DNA of 64,000 nt, from NCBI GenBank assembly GCA_035235625.1, contig CP141142.1, positions 42,201,644-42,265,643 on the forward strand, given 5' to 3'. Each line of letters begins with the position of its first letter. The first letter of the stretch is position 1. The notes beneath the pieces were generated by a model. It made no database searches, had not been told where the DNA came from, and worked only from the letters and a program-made list of their open reading frames with translations. A program made the translations under genes and the position numbers. Below, in pieces: positions 1 to 11,053 of this stretch. This stretch comes from Saururus chinensis (lineage: Eukaryota > Streptophyta > Magnoliopsida > Piperales > Saururaceae).

Positions 1-306
1 GCTAATTAGTATTAGTTTAATGCATGCATCTTGTAGATCTATTGTAAAGTTTTAACTTTTGTAGTGCACCACCTCTCCCACTATTGCTTCCGTTCTTGGT
101 CGACCACTTTACAAACTTTTGACTAAAACTTTTCATGAGGTAACAAGGGGGAAAATAATGAAATGATCCTTCATACAGAGGTTAGTATCTTCCAATTGGC
201 GAATGCAGCCGTATGGATGATAACCTTCTAGGATAGTAAGATTATTATGGAGTGAGAGACGTAAAGTTTGTTGGTGTATGAGCCGATATTTTTTTATCCT
301 TAGTGA
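1..306. other. no recognised feature
   Basis: AT-rich sequence left of the first solo LTR. No gene, RNA or repeat boundary was recognised. Confidence 0.4.
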
Positions 307-311
307 CCTTG

Positions 312-1210
312 TGTTAGCCCCTTAACTTGTCGGATGAGGAAAGGGGGCAGCTACCCCCATACTTGGCAGCGGACAGCCAAGTTTTTCTAGGCAGCGGATA
401 GCCTAGGCAACCCCTTGGGCATGGACGGATGCTGGGACAGCGCGGGAGATGTTCCGAATGAGCTACTCGCCTTGCGGAGCAGGCTGGGTAGGAGTCCTTG
501 CGCAGGCGGGACTCTTGCGGCGAAGCTGGGCGCTGCTTGGACTTAGGAGAGGACTCCTAAGGCTGATAGGATTCAGCATATGCTGGCTGGCTACACTCCT
601 AGTTGGAGTAGGAGACCAGGCAGCAGACTCCTAGGACGGACATGACTCATACAAGCAGGCTGGCTACACTCCTAGGACAGATGGGAGTTGGTTGGCTGGT
701 TCCCTTGGATGACATGACTCTTGGTGGAAGCATGGTGAAGGATTTCTAGTGGAAGACAGACTCGCGAAGGCTTCCTTATCTATGCAATCCCGGATTGGCT
801 TTGGGCTGAGAGTTAGACAGGGTGAGGACTCTTGTATTGGGTGGGTTTTATACTTCTAGTTGCTCTAGGATGGCCAGCCTATGGCTGAGTCTATTTAAGG
901 GAATGGTTGGGGCGACCAAGAGAAGAGAGATTGGTGATTTTTCCTGCATAGCGAACCAAGGAGAAAGAGAGGAGAGCTCTCAGCCTTGGTAGTTCAACCC
1001 TGCCCTCTCCCTACTTGTGTATTTCGACGGACTGATTTACATAACTTGGGCGGAGACCCTTGCACCAGGTTAGACTGTATTGCAGGTTGGTTGTTTTGCT
1101 TGTTTTTCCTTGCGCATACGAGTGGGAAGGGAAGAGAGTGGCTGCTAGCTGCGCAGTGTAGTCAGGCCATCACAAGTGCGAACACTAGGCAAAACTTTGT
1201 GCCCGTAACA
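312..1210 (+). mobile_element. solo LTR, 'TGTTAGCCCC' family, copy 1
   Basis: The segment begins TGTTAGCCCCTTAAC and ends CCCGTAACA, the TG...CA termini of an LTR. It is flanked by near-identical 5-bp direct repeats, CCTTG (307-311) and CCTTA (1211-1215). The same order of blocks is found in 11054-11824 (minus strand) and 37195-38305: a 'ggggcagctaccccc' block near the start, then 'gactcttgtat', a 'gagtctatttaagg' TATA-like promoter block at about 885-900, a 'ggcggagaccc' block, and 'aggcaaa' near the end. No primer-binding site follows the right end and no internal region is attached, so it is a solo LTR. The reading frames inside it (for example 449-634 and 986-1237) look non-coding. Confidence 0.82.
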
Positions 1211-1215
1211 CCTTA

Positions 1216-1949
1216 CATGATGATGTCTTTAGTTTAGGTTAAACTTTAGCTCGCAAATTCATTGCCTAAAAACCATGTGTGGACTGCAATTAATGCAGTT
1301 AATGAAGTATGAAAAAAATAAAGATTATTGAGAGTGATCTGGAGTTTATCTAATGTGTAAAGCATTACGATTATTTTGTGTAGAAACATTTTGCTGACCA
1401 TTAAAGAAACAATGAACAAACAAGCACATTCCTGACTGTAATCTGGACTTTCTAGGGGCTTCTTTGCTCAAGTTGGAACCCATGAAACCAGCGAAACGTC
1501 TCCGACCTAGTGATCGATCAGATAGCCATGGAGTCGTGAAAAAACAGTAGTCCAAGACTTCAAGTGGGAAGTTCGTGTAGAACTAGCTATTCTTCTTGTC
1601 TTGTCGCCCCCAAGGCCCCAATTGACCCAGGCCAATTGAAGTTCGCCATTGGTGCGTCCTTAGTACGTTGTGAATAAACATGGTGAAGGATGTTAACACA
1701 GTACTTGATATTTCCCCTCCTTTCCCTCTTGAGCCGAGGTATTTATAATCCACAATATTTCACCAAACGGAACATTTTGGCGGGAGCATAAGCTTTCGTT
1801 TCGTTCAGAAGAATCCCACTGATATGTAATAGCCAAAACAGCATTATCAAACGACTGTGATGCTCTTGACTTTCCCGACTTTCAGTTCTACCTAAGGATA
1901 TTTGAATGTTATATACATTTGACAAAATATTATCCTGCTTCGGTAGCAG
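1216..1949. other. no recognised feature
   Basis: About 730 bp between a solo LTR and a MITE. The short frames on the minus strand (1346-1555, 1743-1925) resemble no family I know and lack gene context. Confidence 0.4.
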
Positions 1950-2159
1950 TACTTTTTCTTTTCCCTTTTAATATTAATAGTTATATTTGAAAAAATAATA
2001 AATTTTATTGAATGTTGAAACCATGTTTAAGAGAAGGGAAAATAACTTTATGATACGTTTTTTTAAGTACCTAACTACTTAAATTAAATAAAATAAAGCT
2101 ATTAATATAAAATAATTTTTTTTGCTAAATGGAGTTATCAATATAAGACTTAGGGAGTA
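1950..2159 (-). mobile_element. Stowaway-like MITE, copy 1
   Basis: About 210 bp of AT-rich sequence, bounded on the right by 'gggagta' (a decayed form of the Stowaway terminus GACGGAGGGAGTA) and on the left by a degenerate 'tactttttcttttccc'. Its interior (TTGCTAAATGGAGTTAT, AAGTACCTAACTACTTAAATT) is the reverse complement of the interior of the element at 2230-2473. Stowaway MITEs are Tc1/mariner derivatives that insert at TA. Both ends are decayed, so exact limits are approximate. Confidence 0.65.
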
Positions 2160-2229
2160 TTTAGTAATGTCACTAGTATTGTCCCCAATTCCTTGATGAC
2201 TAATTTCTTAACTTTATCCATAATTATGT

Positions 2230-2473
2230 TACTCCATCCGTCTTATATTATAGTAACATTTGAAAAAATAATACTCCATCCGTCCCAAATGAATAGCTCC
2301 ATTTAGCAAAAAAATTATCCCATACTAATAGCTTCATTTTGTTCAATTTAAGTGATTGGGTACTTAAAATAAAATATCATAAGCTTATTTTCCCTTATCA
2401 TAAATGTAGGTTTCACCGTTCAATAAAAAATATTATTTTTTTAAATATAACTATTAATATAAGATAGAGAGTA
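2230..2473 (+). mobile_element. nested or duplicated Stowaway-like MITE, copy 2
   Basis: Two left Stowaway termini occur in tandem: TACTCCATCCGTC at 2230 and again at 2272. The segment 2232-2271 (CTTATATTATAGTAACATTTG) is the reverse complement of the right end near 2440-2465 (AAATATAACTATTAATATAAG). This fits one MITE inserted into the end of a related MITE, or a terminal duplication. The body matches copy 1 (1950-2159) in the opposite orientation. Confidence 0.68.
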
Positions 2474-2479
2474 ATTTTT

Positions 2480-3340
2480 ATTGAATGATGAAATCCACAT
2501 ACAATGGAGGATCTAGGATTTTTTGATAGGGTAGTAAAATAAATAATTATAAAATAATTTATTTTCTAGATGTGAGTATAACCATGACTAGATTAACACA
2601 AGTTTTTTGAAAGAAGAAGATTAATTTTTTTGTTTTTGGCAATAGAAGTATTTATGCTACAATTGCACAAAAACTGCAAATTGGTAAGCACAAAGTGAAA
2701 TTCTAATAATTTAGCTGAAATTCAGCAAAAAAAAAAACATGCCCAAAATAAAAATTCATACAATTGAAGTTATATGTAATTTAAGGGCATTGTAAAAAAT
2801 CTAAATTGTAGGCAGCCAACAGCCATACTGAACATAGTGGTAGAGGCCCCTTATGGCCATATTCTAGGTTTCAAGGAAGAGGGTAAATTGAAGGTGAGAG
2901 TGAAGGGTCCTTTCTAGCCTACATTCTCTAGTGAACATGGAAGTTAGAAGAGGTCTCAAAGTCCGATTTGTAGTTGAATAGGGTTTCTATTCAAGGAGGA
3001 GGTCTCTCTAGGGAGAACCTAAGTGTGAAGAAAGCTTACAAAAAAAGGTCAATGTGTCATGAAGTTCTTTGTCTTGATATGTTTGATCTTAACCATTTTT
3101 AAAGTGGTAGTGTGGGTGTGAACCGGTTAAATTGGGTCAGATGGCTTTAGGTTTAGAATAAACCAACTTTTAAAGCTTGGTTCTTTACTTAAGTTGGGTA
3201 GATTTAACTAGGAAGAGAGAGGGGGTGGTCAGGAATTTTTATGGGCAGGGTCAATAAACGCATTCAAGGTTTTCTCCTCCCCAAACTGAAAGGTAATTGT
3301 GAGGAGTCCTTAAAATCAAACCAAAAGCTAAGGTGGTCAT
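2480..3340. other. no recognised feature
   Basis: AT-rich sequence between MITE copies. No coding frame or repeat terminus could be supported. Confidence 0.4.
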
Positions 3341-3344
3341 TTAG

Positions 3345-3473
3345 ATCCGCCATATGTGAAGGGAAAATGAGCTTATAATATTTTTTTCATGTACCCCATC
3401 ACTTAGATTGAACAAATAAAGCTATTAATATGGAGTGACTAAATGAAGCTATTAATTTGGGACGGAGGAAGTA
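3345..3473 (+). mobile_element. Stowaway-like MITE fragment, copy 3
   Basis: The right end is a good Stowaway terminus, GGGACGGAGGAAGTA, preceded by 'gaagctattaattt' and 'aataaagctattaatat', which match copies 1 and 2. The left end is not clear, so this is probably 5' truncated. Confidence 0.62.
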
Positions 3474-3479
3474 TTACAT

Positions 3480-5500
3480 TAACCAGGTTCAATTTTGGCT
3501 TTGAAGTACCCATAAATATGTTGGTTTATAAAATTTGTGAGGTAATTATTTGCTCCGATAGTTCATATAGAACTATAATCATGGCTCATGAATGGAGGTG
3601 AAGGAACATGTACAGTCGTATCAAGGGAATTCGATATCTTTAACATCAGTTGCGTAGAACTGTGATATATTTCCGTTTGGTTCTTTTGAATTTTGGATCA
3701 CAGTCCATATATAATCCAATGGAAATCATAGGAGCCAATAGATTATGTCCATACATGTCATTATCCATCAAGGCCAAACATTAAACACATGTTTTTTTGA
3801 ATCGGTAAGACCAAACGTTTAACATTGATTAAAAAATAATTAGAACAGCAGGTCGAATTGAATTGAACTCAACAAGTACTAAAACACGTCAATGGCGGCC
3901 TGGGAATGAGTCGAACACCAACAGAAGATCATCCATATAATTAAGCTTCTCATATAGCAGGCGGTTCGATTTTCCGAAAGCTTCAGCATGCGAGGAATGC
4001 ATGTGGGCGTTGGCGTGACAAAGGCGGAGAACCCAATCTCAATAATCATGTGTCTGTACGTCAGAAGCAAATCTTGGCGTCAGCCCATTTTCGGGGAAAC
4101 TGATCCTCTCAGCTCATGGAGATTTGCAGTTTGTTAGCAGTTTGTAACAGAAGGGATAAAGACGAGGACCTTTGCAGTTAAACTTGTTAGCTTACATAAA
4201 AATGGACCGATTCTTCATGTGGTTAAGGGAATCCCCCAGTGGAGAAAATTTTCTGTGTGCGCACACCATATTGACATGTATTTCACCACACGACCTATCA
4301 TCATAGTGTAACACCAGGTAACATGCTAATGGGTAATTTGGTGAGTAGTGAATATACACGGCCAACATAGACATGAACAACTTTTATCTCAAAATAGTTC
4401 GTGGCCAACAAAGAGAGATGTAGAAAGGACTACTGGTCTAGCAAAACTTACCTGTAAAATTCATGATTTTGATAGAACCATGCACAGCGCTCACAGGCAA
4501 CGTCGACCCATTAGAACAGAAGTTGGAAGAGACTTGTCATTGAGATTTTTCGGAAAGAGGTGCCTTGGCCTGTACTGGAGACAGAAAAAGAAAGATGAGA
4601 GAGTGCGTTCCCTAGTTCCTAGGACCAATAATTTGAGTCCGAATAAAGGCGGAAAGCCTGAAACTCAACCAAGACAATGCATATATCCCAAAACTTGGCC
4701 AGCGCAGGGGCATCTAGGCCTTGTTTCTTGACAGTCACATAGCATGAGAGTTCCAGACACACGTGGTGTCCGGTTCAGTTTTGAGAGAGAAAGGATTCTC
4801 CTCTGAGATTTGAGAACGACAACACTCTTGTATGTCGCATAAACTGCACAGGCCACATGACGTGATTTCCTGATCGATCCCTTCTCTGCAAGTATGTCTC
4901 TACTTGAAAGCGAGGAGCCATTGGATGATACAGTCTCACCTGTGTCCATTATGGCTCTATCTCCACACTTAAAAGATAGATTTTCATGTGTTGTGCTCCA
5001 GGACTAATAATCTATTATGCATTACCAAAACGAGAACGACAAAGTTAGCTGCAAGCAGACGGCTGCAGCAATTTCTTCCCGGCATGATCCGGTTCTCCTC
5101 CATCAATTCAAAAAGAGAATAAAAATCATAATTATTAGCCACTAATGAAAGAATTGGATAATACAGTATTAAATCTAGTTACATTACCATACAAGTAGAT
5201 TGTAACTACAATCAAGTTGCAAGAAGCTACATAGCGAACTGGACACAAGCCAATCAATCAAAATATGCGAACGTTAGGTGAGAACCATCGTCCATTTGAA
5301 GAGGAGCTGAAGGCAAATTATTCGTAAGCACATATCATATATAAGCATGGATTAACTGAAATAATTCTCCTGAGAGTTGTAAGGCCTGATGATGGCCTTC
5401 AACACATTGCACCATGAAAAATAAACGAAGCATTCAAATCCTTCTAGCTTAGCATCTCATCCAAGCTTTACCTAACCAGAAAGTTGTAACATATGATACA
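3480..5500. other. intergenic, downstream of MIR160
   Basis: About 2 kb without a supportable protein gene. The longest frame (4348-4731, plus, 127 codons) is rich in Arg and Lys, matches no family I recognise, and is overlapped by an antisense frame at 4665-4949. I treat both as chance. Part of this stretch, closest to 5500, may be the 3' portion of the pri-miR160 transcript. Confidence 0.45.
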
Positions 5501-5537
5501 GCGCATATATGCAGATATATGCAGCATTTGAGATAAG

Positions 5538-5558
5538 TATGCATGGCTCCTCGCACGC
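5538..5558 (-). ncRNA. miR160*: miR160* (3p strand)
   Basis: This segment pairs with the mature strand and leaves 2-nt 3' overhangs at both ends. The core GAGGAGCCATGCATA is typical of miR160 passenger strands. Confidence 0.9.
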
Positions 5559-5599
5559 CATACACGAAGCCGATCGACGTTGCCGATGGACTCTGCGGA

Positions 5600-5620
5600 T
5601 GGCATACAGGGAGCCAGGCA
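5600..5620 (-). ncRNA. miR160: mature miR160 (5p)
   Basis: This 21-nt segment on the minus strand reads as canonical miR160 with 5' U and no mismatch to the form I know. It sits on the 5' arm of the precursor. Its role is guiding AGO1 to ARF10/16/17 transcripts. Confidence 0.96.
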
Positions 5621-5771
5621 CATCTCTCTATTGTAAGCATACATAACATACATAGCTATCTGCAATATATACCTACATCAAAGCAAAGTTCTCAGGTGAG
5701 CATCTGAGCCATCTTCCGCTGCCAGGACCGCCGGGAACCGACAACCAGGCCCATCTACGAGCAGGTGATAA

Positions 5772-5780
5772 TTATATATA
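5772..5780 (-). promoter_or_regulatory. putative TATA box of pri-miR160
   Basis: The minus strand reads TATATATAA here, preceded by a GGC context (CCTTCGGCTATATATAA). It lies about 150 nt upstream of the miR160-5p strand, so transcription would start near 5740-5750 and give a short leader before the hairpin, a common arrangement for plant MIR genes. Another start further upstream is possible because 6150-6180 is CT-rich on the minus strand with an ATTTA element. Confidence 0.5.
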
Positions 5781-5784
5781 GCCG

Positions 5785-7607
5785 AAGGATGAGGGTTTCA
5801 AAGAGAAGGGAAATGGATTTGTTGAGCACGAGATACAAAGTGATCGGCAACCCGATCAGCTTAAATAAATGGTCTGAAGATCAGATGGACTTTGTGCCCG
5901 ACAGCCATTTCTCAGCTCAAACCTACTGACTTTTGCTTTGGCAAAAAACAAATAAGATGGGGGCCGGAGAACCACTCCATTTCAACGGCAACCTTTTACT
6001 TCTTTGGCTTGGCCTTGCTTCTTTCTCTTTTCTTGCTTTGGGGCTGAGTGGGCACCTAAAATTGGGGGTAATCGTCTATAATATTTGTCATGTGTTTGGA
6101 GATAGAGAGGTGGAGAGGATGAAAGCAAGAAGAGTTGGGGTTGGAGTTGCACTCAGACGGGGCTAAATAGAGAGGCAAAGAGGAGAGATGATGGGCAGGG
6201 CGGGCTATTTCTCAGAAAGCCATTTTTCTACCAGATTCTCACAAAAGCCTTGTGGGCATTCAAATCTCACTCTTTCGGAGTATAAAAGCAAAGCTGCTTT
6301 CCGCTCTGAGACGAATTTGTCTGGAGCGTTTGGCGGACAGGGATTCCTCATCCTTCTCTTCATATGAGCGAAGAAAAGAAAAACTTATCTTTTTTCTCTG
6401 GGCATTCTTCTTTTGGCTAAATACGTATTTATTAATTGAAAAGGAGAGATTGGGTGCATGAGGAAACGAGATGCTTGGTGCATGGCACTTTCAAGTTGCA
6501 AGTCTTAGGTCACCTTTCCTACTTTTAAATTCGTTCACTTCTGAAATGATCAGAGTATTGTCCTTTTACGAATGAAGGAACAAATGGACATCTATGAGAG
6601 GAGAGAAAGTTAGGTAGCTCTGCCGTGGCTAAAGTGATTAGATCTGCCCAGAGAGTTCAAAACTTTAGGGATCTGAGGCAGATACACGAGTGTCGCCAGA
6701 TTATGTACATGGCACATGCTGGTGATTGTTGATCAGTCAGATCAATGGAAGGAGGGTAAACTGTCCGTAATACTTCTTTTGCAGTCTAACCACTGTTGTT
6801 TTATCGAATTGTCGTTACGTGATAACAGTAGGACAGACCAGAATGCCCGCCTTGTAAATCACATTGATTTTTATTTTACCTGATAAGAATACTCTAGTTG
6901 CATTGTATATATAACTATTACACTTGTTCATACACGTACAACGTGAGAGAGACATAGAGAGAGATCTGACCTTGCTTAAGTAAGAGGCGGAGCAGGTAGG
7001 AACAAGATAACAAGAAAATAGAACAAATGAAAAGGAATGAGTTTTTAGAATTAACAAATATAAATGGGATGACTTCTGCTTAATTAAGGGAGTGGAAAGA
7101 TGTTGGTGGGTGAGAGAGGCCAGTCAACAGCAAGAACCATTTCTCTCTCTTGTCTCTCTCTAGGTGGAGTGATGTGCCTCATGGAACGCAAGAGGAAAAA
7201 GGTCGAGGGTGTAGACTTGGTAAGAAGAATAAAGCTGCTCGTGAGTGCAATGGCTTTGCAAATTGCGAGTCATGGATTTCTTGGAGGGGATGAAGTGGGA
7301 ATGCTCGAGAATGGCAACTCTTTTATCGTTATTTGAATGGGAAGGAATATGTGCGGGAATCGGAGTGTGTCAGGGACAGAGAGGAAGACAGAGTCTGACG
7401 GCGTTTGGACGAGACTTGTACCCATCAGATTCCCTCCCTCTCTCTTTCCATTCACTCCTCTCCGCGTGCTCCTCTCTCTTCTTGCTTCATGCTCCTTCCC
7501 CACCTCGCTCGCCAACATTCCTGATTTTTAGGTGACTCTCAGCTGCAGACCAATGGCAGGATAGCGATGACTTAACCCGATTAAGAGAGCCCTTTACTCT
7601 TTTTAGA
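5785..7607. other. intergenic, probable MIR160 upstream region
   Basis: About 1.8 kb upstream of MIR160 (minus strand). I see no convincing protein gene. Stretches rich in CT/GA occur (6940-6965, 7140-7165, 7430-7520). Two TGTCTC/GAGACA auxin-response-like hexamers occur at 6949-6954 and 7151-7156, but both lie inside CT/GA-rich tracts and may be chance. Confidence 0.4.
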
Positions 7608-7615
7608 ACTTTTAG

Positions 7616-8575
7616 TAGGGCTATTCGCGGGTTGGGCCTCTAAAACAGTGGGCTCAGCCGCTCAGGCTTAAATAGTTCGAGCCTTTCGTAAATGAAAAAT
7701 ACATTAACGACGTGACTTGAATATTCACGTCGCCATAGCATTACTTTTCGTAAATAGGGAGGGTTAGGCCAACCCTGCTAAGACCCCTTAGCCCAACTTA
7801 AAATGAATTTTTTTTATATATGTTATTTAGTTCAAAAAGTTAAAATATTTAAATTTATATTTTTTTGTTACTATAGTTTGAACTAAAAAAATTAAGGGGT
7901 TATTTAGATATTAAAATTTTAGAAGATTCAATTAATACAGTCTCAATTTAGGCTTAAATTATTAGAATCTTATTTGTATGTAAAAACTTCGTAGAGTTAA
8001 AAATTTAGCCTTGAAGTTGATTTAGACTATTTCAAGTCTGAATCGGCCTGAATCACTTAATCACCAATCTCCTACTCCGTGGTTTAAATATTACAGATTG
8101 TTTTATTTTTCAACGGTTATCTCTTATATCAATTTGAATTTTAAAAAATGTACCATATAGGTAGGGCCTACTTTGAAAGTTCAAAATTACCTACCCTTAT
8201 GAGGTCTTATTTGATAAAGTTCGAATTTAGAAGTGTAATGGTACCAAGAATATTTATATCTGAGTTCGAAAGAGAGACTTATATTAGTTTAAAGTTTTAA
8301 AATTAGGTTTGATGCGACATCTAAATTTATTCTAACAAATTCTATTACCAAATGTAATTCACATATTAGTGAAACTAAACATCCCCTAAAGGTTTATTAG
8401 TTAAACCTCACTCAAAGACTAAATATATATTTAAAAAAATATACAATATTAAAAAAGCCCGAAAGTGGTAAGGCTTGGGCCCGTGCTTGGTCAATTTTTT
8501 ACTTGAAATATATTTTTAGGGTCAGGCCCAATCCTGGGCTGTGGCCTACCAAGGCCTGGTCCATTTGCAACCCTA
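7616..8575. mobile_element. non-autonomous hAT-like element (960 bp)
   Basis: The termini are TAGGGCTATTCGCGGGTTGG on the left and (reverse complement) TAGGGTTGCAAATGGACC on the right, the TAGGG-type ends of plant hAT elements. The flanks are 8-bp near-duplicates, ACTTTTAG (7608-7615) and ACTTTTAA (8576-8583), which is hAT-sized. Subterminal blocks rich in GGGCC/GGCCC (7635-7660, 8460-8560) recur in opposite orientation. No transposase frame is present. Confidence 0.75.
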
Positions 8576-8583
8576 ACTTTTAA

Positions 8584-10330
8584 GTTTTAAATTTGTTTAT
8601 TTCATACTTTTGAGTTTGTATGTTTGATCGACTTTGATATGCTTTAGAGTCCAGTGCAGAGTGTAAACACCCCATACCCATCATGGCCATATAGTTGCAG
8701 TTTGCACCTTAATTCCCACCACATTGATTATTAACACTCTATCCACCCTATTGTACACCAAGAGATACTCCAAAGCCATTTATTGTTTATATAAGAAAAA
8801 ATTAAAATTTAAAAGCTAATATTTCTGAGTTTGACTAGCTCTAAAAAAGTGTCAAAATTTAAAAGTCAATAGTCCAGAATTTAACTAGCTCCAAAGAAGT
8901 AAACCAAATTTCCAAAACGGACAAAGTCTCCGAGGGAGACAAAGTCCAAAGTAGAAAAAAAATTCAAATTCATGCCTACACAAGTAGGAATAAGCTGAGG
9001 TTTTTAACAAAAAAATTAGGTAAAGACCTCATGAACTCCCCTACACTTAAAATTAGTCACAAAAGTTAAATTAATTTAGTGAGGTCTCATAAACCACACA
9101 TTAAAATTAGCTTAAAAAAATCAAAAGGCTAAGTGAGACTTGTAAGTCCCACATTAAATTTAGCCTTCAAATATTAGAATATTTAGCTGCAAAAATTAAA
9201 ATGGCTAAAATGTGAAAAATTAATTTTTAAAGAACTCAAAGTTTAAAAAAATAATAAAAATAAAAATAGATAAATAAATAATACAAAGAGACTTTGTAGG
9301 AGACTCTATGGGCCCCACATAGAGAGTGGGAATACCAAGTTAAAACCTTGAGGCTAGTGATTTCGTACTTAATATAAAAAAATGAATAATGAATAAGAAG
9401 ATGAACATGAACATGATAAAATAAAAAAAGAAAAGGAAAAAAAGATAGAGGAATGCGTAACGAGAGTGAGAGAGTGGGAAAGACCAAGTCAAATACCTTA
9501 TGACGAAACTTTTACTACTCCTTTCAAAACTGGTCTCCCCACTTCCTACAAACTACCCTACAAACTCAATTCTCACAAACTACCTCACCCTTCACTTCCC
9601 ACAAACTACCCAATTGACTCATCACCCACTACCTTACCCAACCATATAACCCCAATGCTATAAATACCTCTTTATTTTAAAAAAGAGAGATTTTTGGCTT
9701 TCAAGTCTTAGGAACCTTCAAGAAGAAATTTCAATGCTTATCACCCACCAAAAGACGTTTAGAAATTCTAAAAACCTTTACCTTTTGAAAGTTGAAGAAG
9801 TTTGAGGTATTAGAAGGCAAACATAAGTGCTGCATCATGTGAAGGAAGAGGAAGTCATACAAGAGAGTTCTTATATTTCAGAAGGAGTTTCTTTTTTTTG
9901 TTTACTTGAAAATTGTAGCTACTTCTCTTGACAATTTTTTTTTATAAATTCTAAGTTGTCTTTTTCATTATCCTATATAATTGAATGATTTTTAAAATTG
10001 ATTGATCAGCACTACTCTTTCAAAATTTAAAGAAAAGTCTTATTTAATCAAGAGAAGGTTGTCCCATACATAAAAAAAGGGTTATTCTCTATCGCTTACA
10101 AGGAATGATCATCTAATCCTTTATTTTGACTTGTGCATAGAAAACTACCGAAATCCACCAACATCATTAGGTAGATTATTGGTATATATGTTATGATTGA
10201 TGGATCTTGGTGGAGGATATCCTGGTGGTGGACCAAATGTTTTACAACTCCAAGGCTCCTAGGCTAAAAGCTTTTTCCCTCCTCTACAACTCTCACACTA
10301 AAAGCAAGTATATGCCATACTAAAGTGAGC
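8584..10330. other. AT-rich repeat-like DNA, possible LTR promoter
   Basis: No gene seen. At 9540-9610 the motif ACAAACTACC or a close variant recurs four times. A good TATA element (GCTATAAATACCTC) follows at about 9657-9670, with a purine-rich stretch after it, which resembles the promoter of an LTR, but I could not define TG...CA ends. Confidence 0.35.
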
Positions 10331-10534
10331 AACCAAGAATGTGGCTACATGCACACCACTAAACTCCTATATCCCCCAAATATAAGAGAAAATATAATAT
10401 TCCATCTTTTCTTTATTCCATTACCCCATCCTACCCCCACATGTTTTCTCTATTTCCCCCAAAACTACCCCCTCCAAAAAGTCTTTCTTTTCCAACTCCG
10501 GCAATGGTGGCACTAAAAGCGATGATGACCACGA

Positions 10535-10595
10535 CAAAGGCACCTCTCCCTCTCTCTCTCTCTCCCCCTCTCCTCTCTCTTTTTCTCTTCTTTGC
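10535..10595 (+). repeat. CT-rich microsatellite
   Basis: Imperfect (CT)n/(CCCTCT)n tract at the inner edge of the left arm of the TIR element. Confidence 0.75.
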
Positions 10596-11053
10596 ACATC
10601 TAGCAGCTAGGCCGGTGCCAACGGATCTGACTACAACCGCGGCTAGTGGCCAGCCAAATCACCAGCTACAACATTGCCATCCCATATCACTTGGCTGCAG
10701 CTACGCATTGCAAGTTAGCAGTGCCTCTGGTTGTAGCGCTTGGTTGCGATAAGGCCACAACACTCCTGACCCATAGCAAATTGTTGCGGCCACAATGTTG
10801 CTGGCCAATAATGCTTGGCCATGGAAAGGGCGCAAAGTTGTTGGCCCATAGTGCTCGGTTGTGGTGTTGTCGGCCCATAGTGAAACAGTGCTTGGTTGTG
10901 GTCAGCCGACAATGTTGCTAACCCATAGCGTCAGGCAGCAACCAAGTGTTGTAGGCCAACAGTTCCTCTACCCTACAATGCTTAGTCATTACCAGGTGCT
11001 ATGAGCCACAACGCCTTTGGTCACAATTGTGGCTATTGGCCCACATTGGTTGG

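Larger units (their letters stand above)
5538..5620 (-). ncRNA. MIR160: MIR160 microRNA precursor (miR160-5p/3p duplex span)
   Basis: Read on the minus strand, 5620-5600 is the complete 21-nt miR160 (TGCCTGGCTCCC...GTATGCCA), and 5558-5538 is a matching 3p strand (GCGTGCGAGGAGCC...). The two arms pair with the 2-nt 3' overhangs expected of DCL1 products: nucleotides 1-3, 5-11, 14, 16, 18 and 19 of the 5p strand form Watson-Crick pairs, 13, 15 and 17 form G-U wobbles, and 4 and 12 are mismatched. Below the duplex the stem continues (GAGAGA side at about 5622-5628 against TCTC side at about 5528-5534). The loop is about 41 nt. miR160 is a conserved land-plant microRNA that directs cleavage of ARF10/16/17 auxin response factor mRNAs. 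The gene stands alone, flanked by transposon-derived DNA. The reading frames that overlap it (5449-5665) are not genes. Confidence 0.97.

Noticed and set aside
4348..4731. 127-codon open frame on the plus strand
   Set aside because: No recognisable domain, composition like random translation, antisense frame overlapping, and no promoter context.
6949..7156. TGTCTC/GAGACA as definite auxin response elements
   Set aside because: Both are embedded in CT/GA-rich tracts where such hexamers are expected by chance; kept only as a low-interest note.
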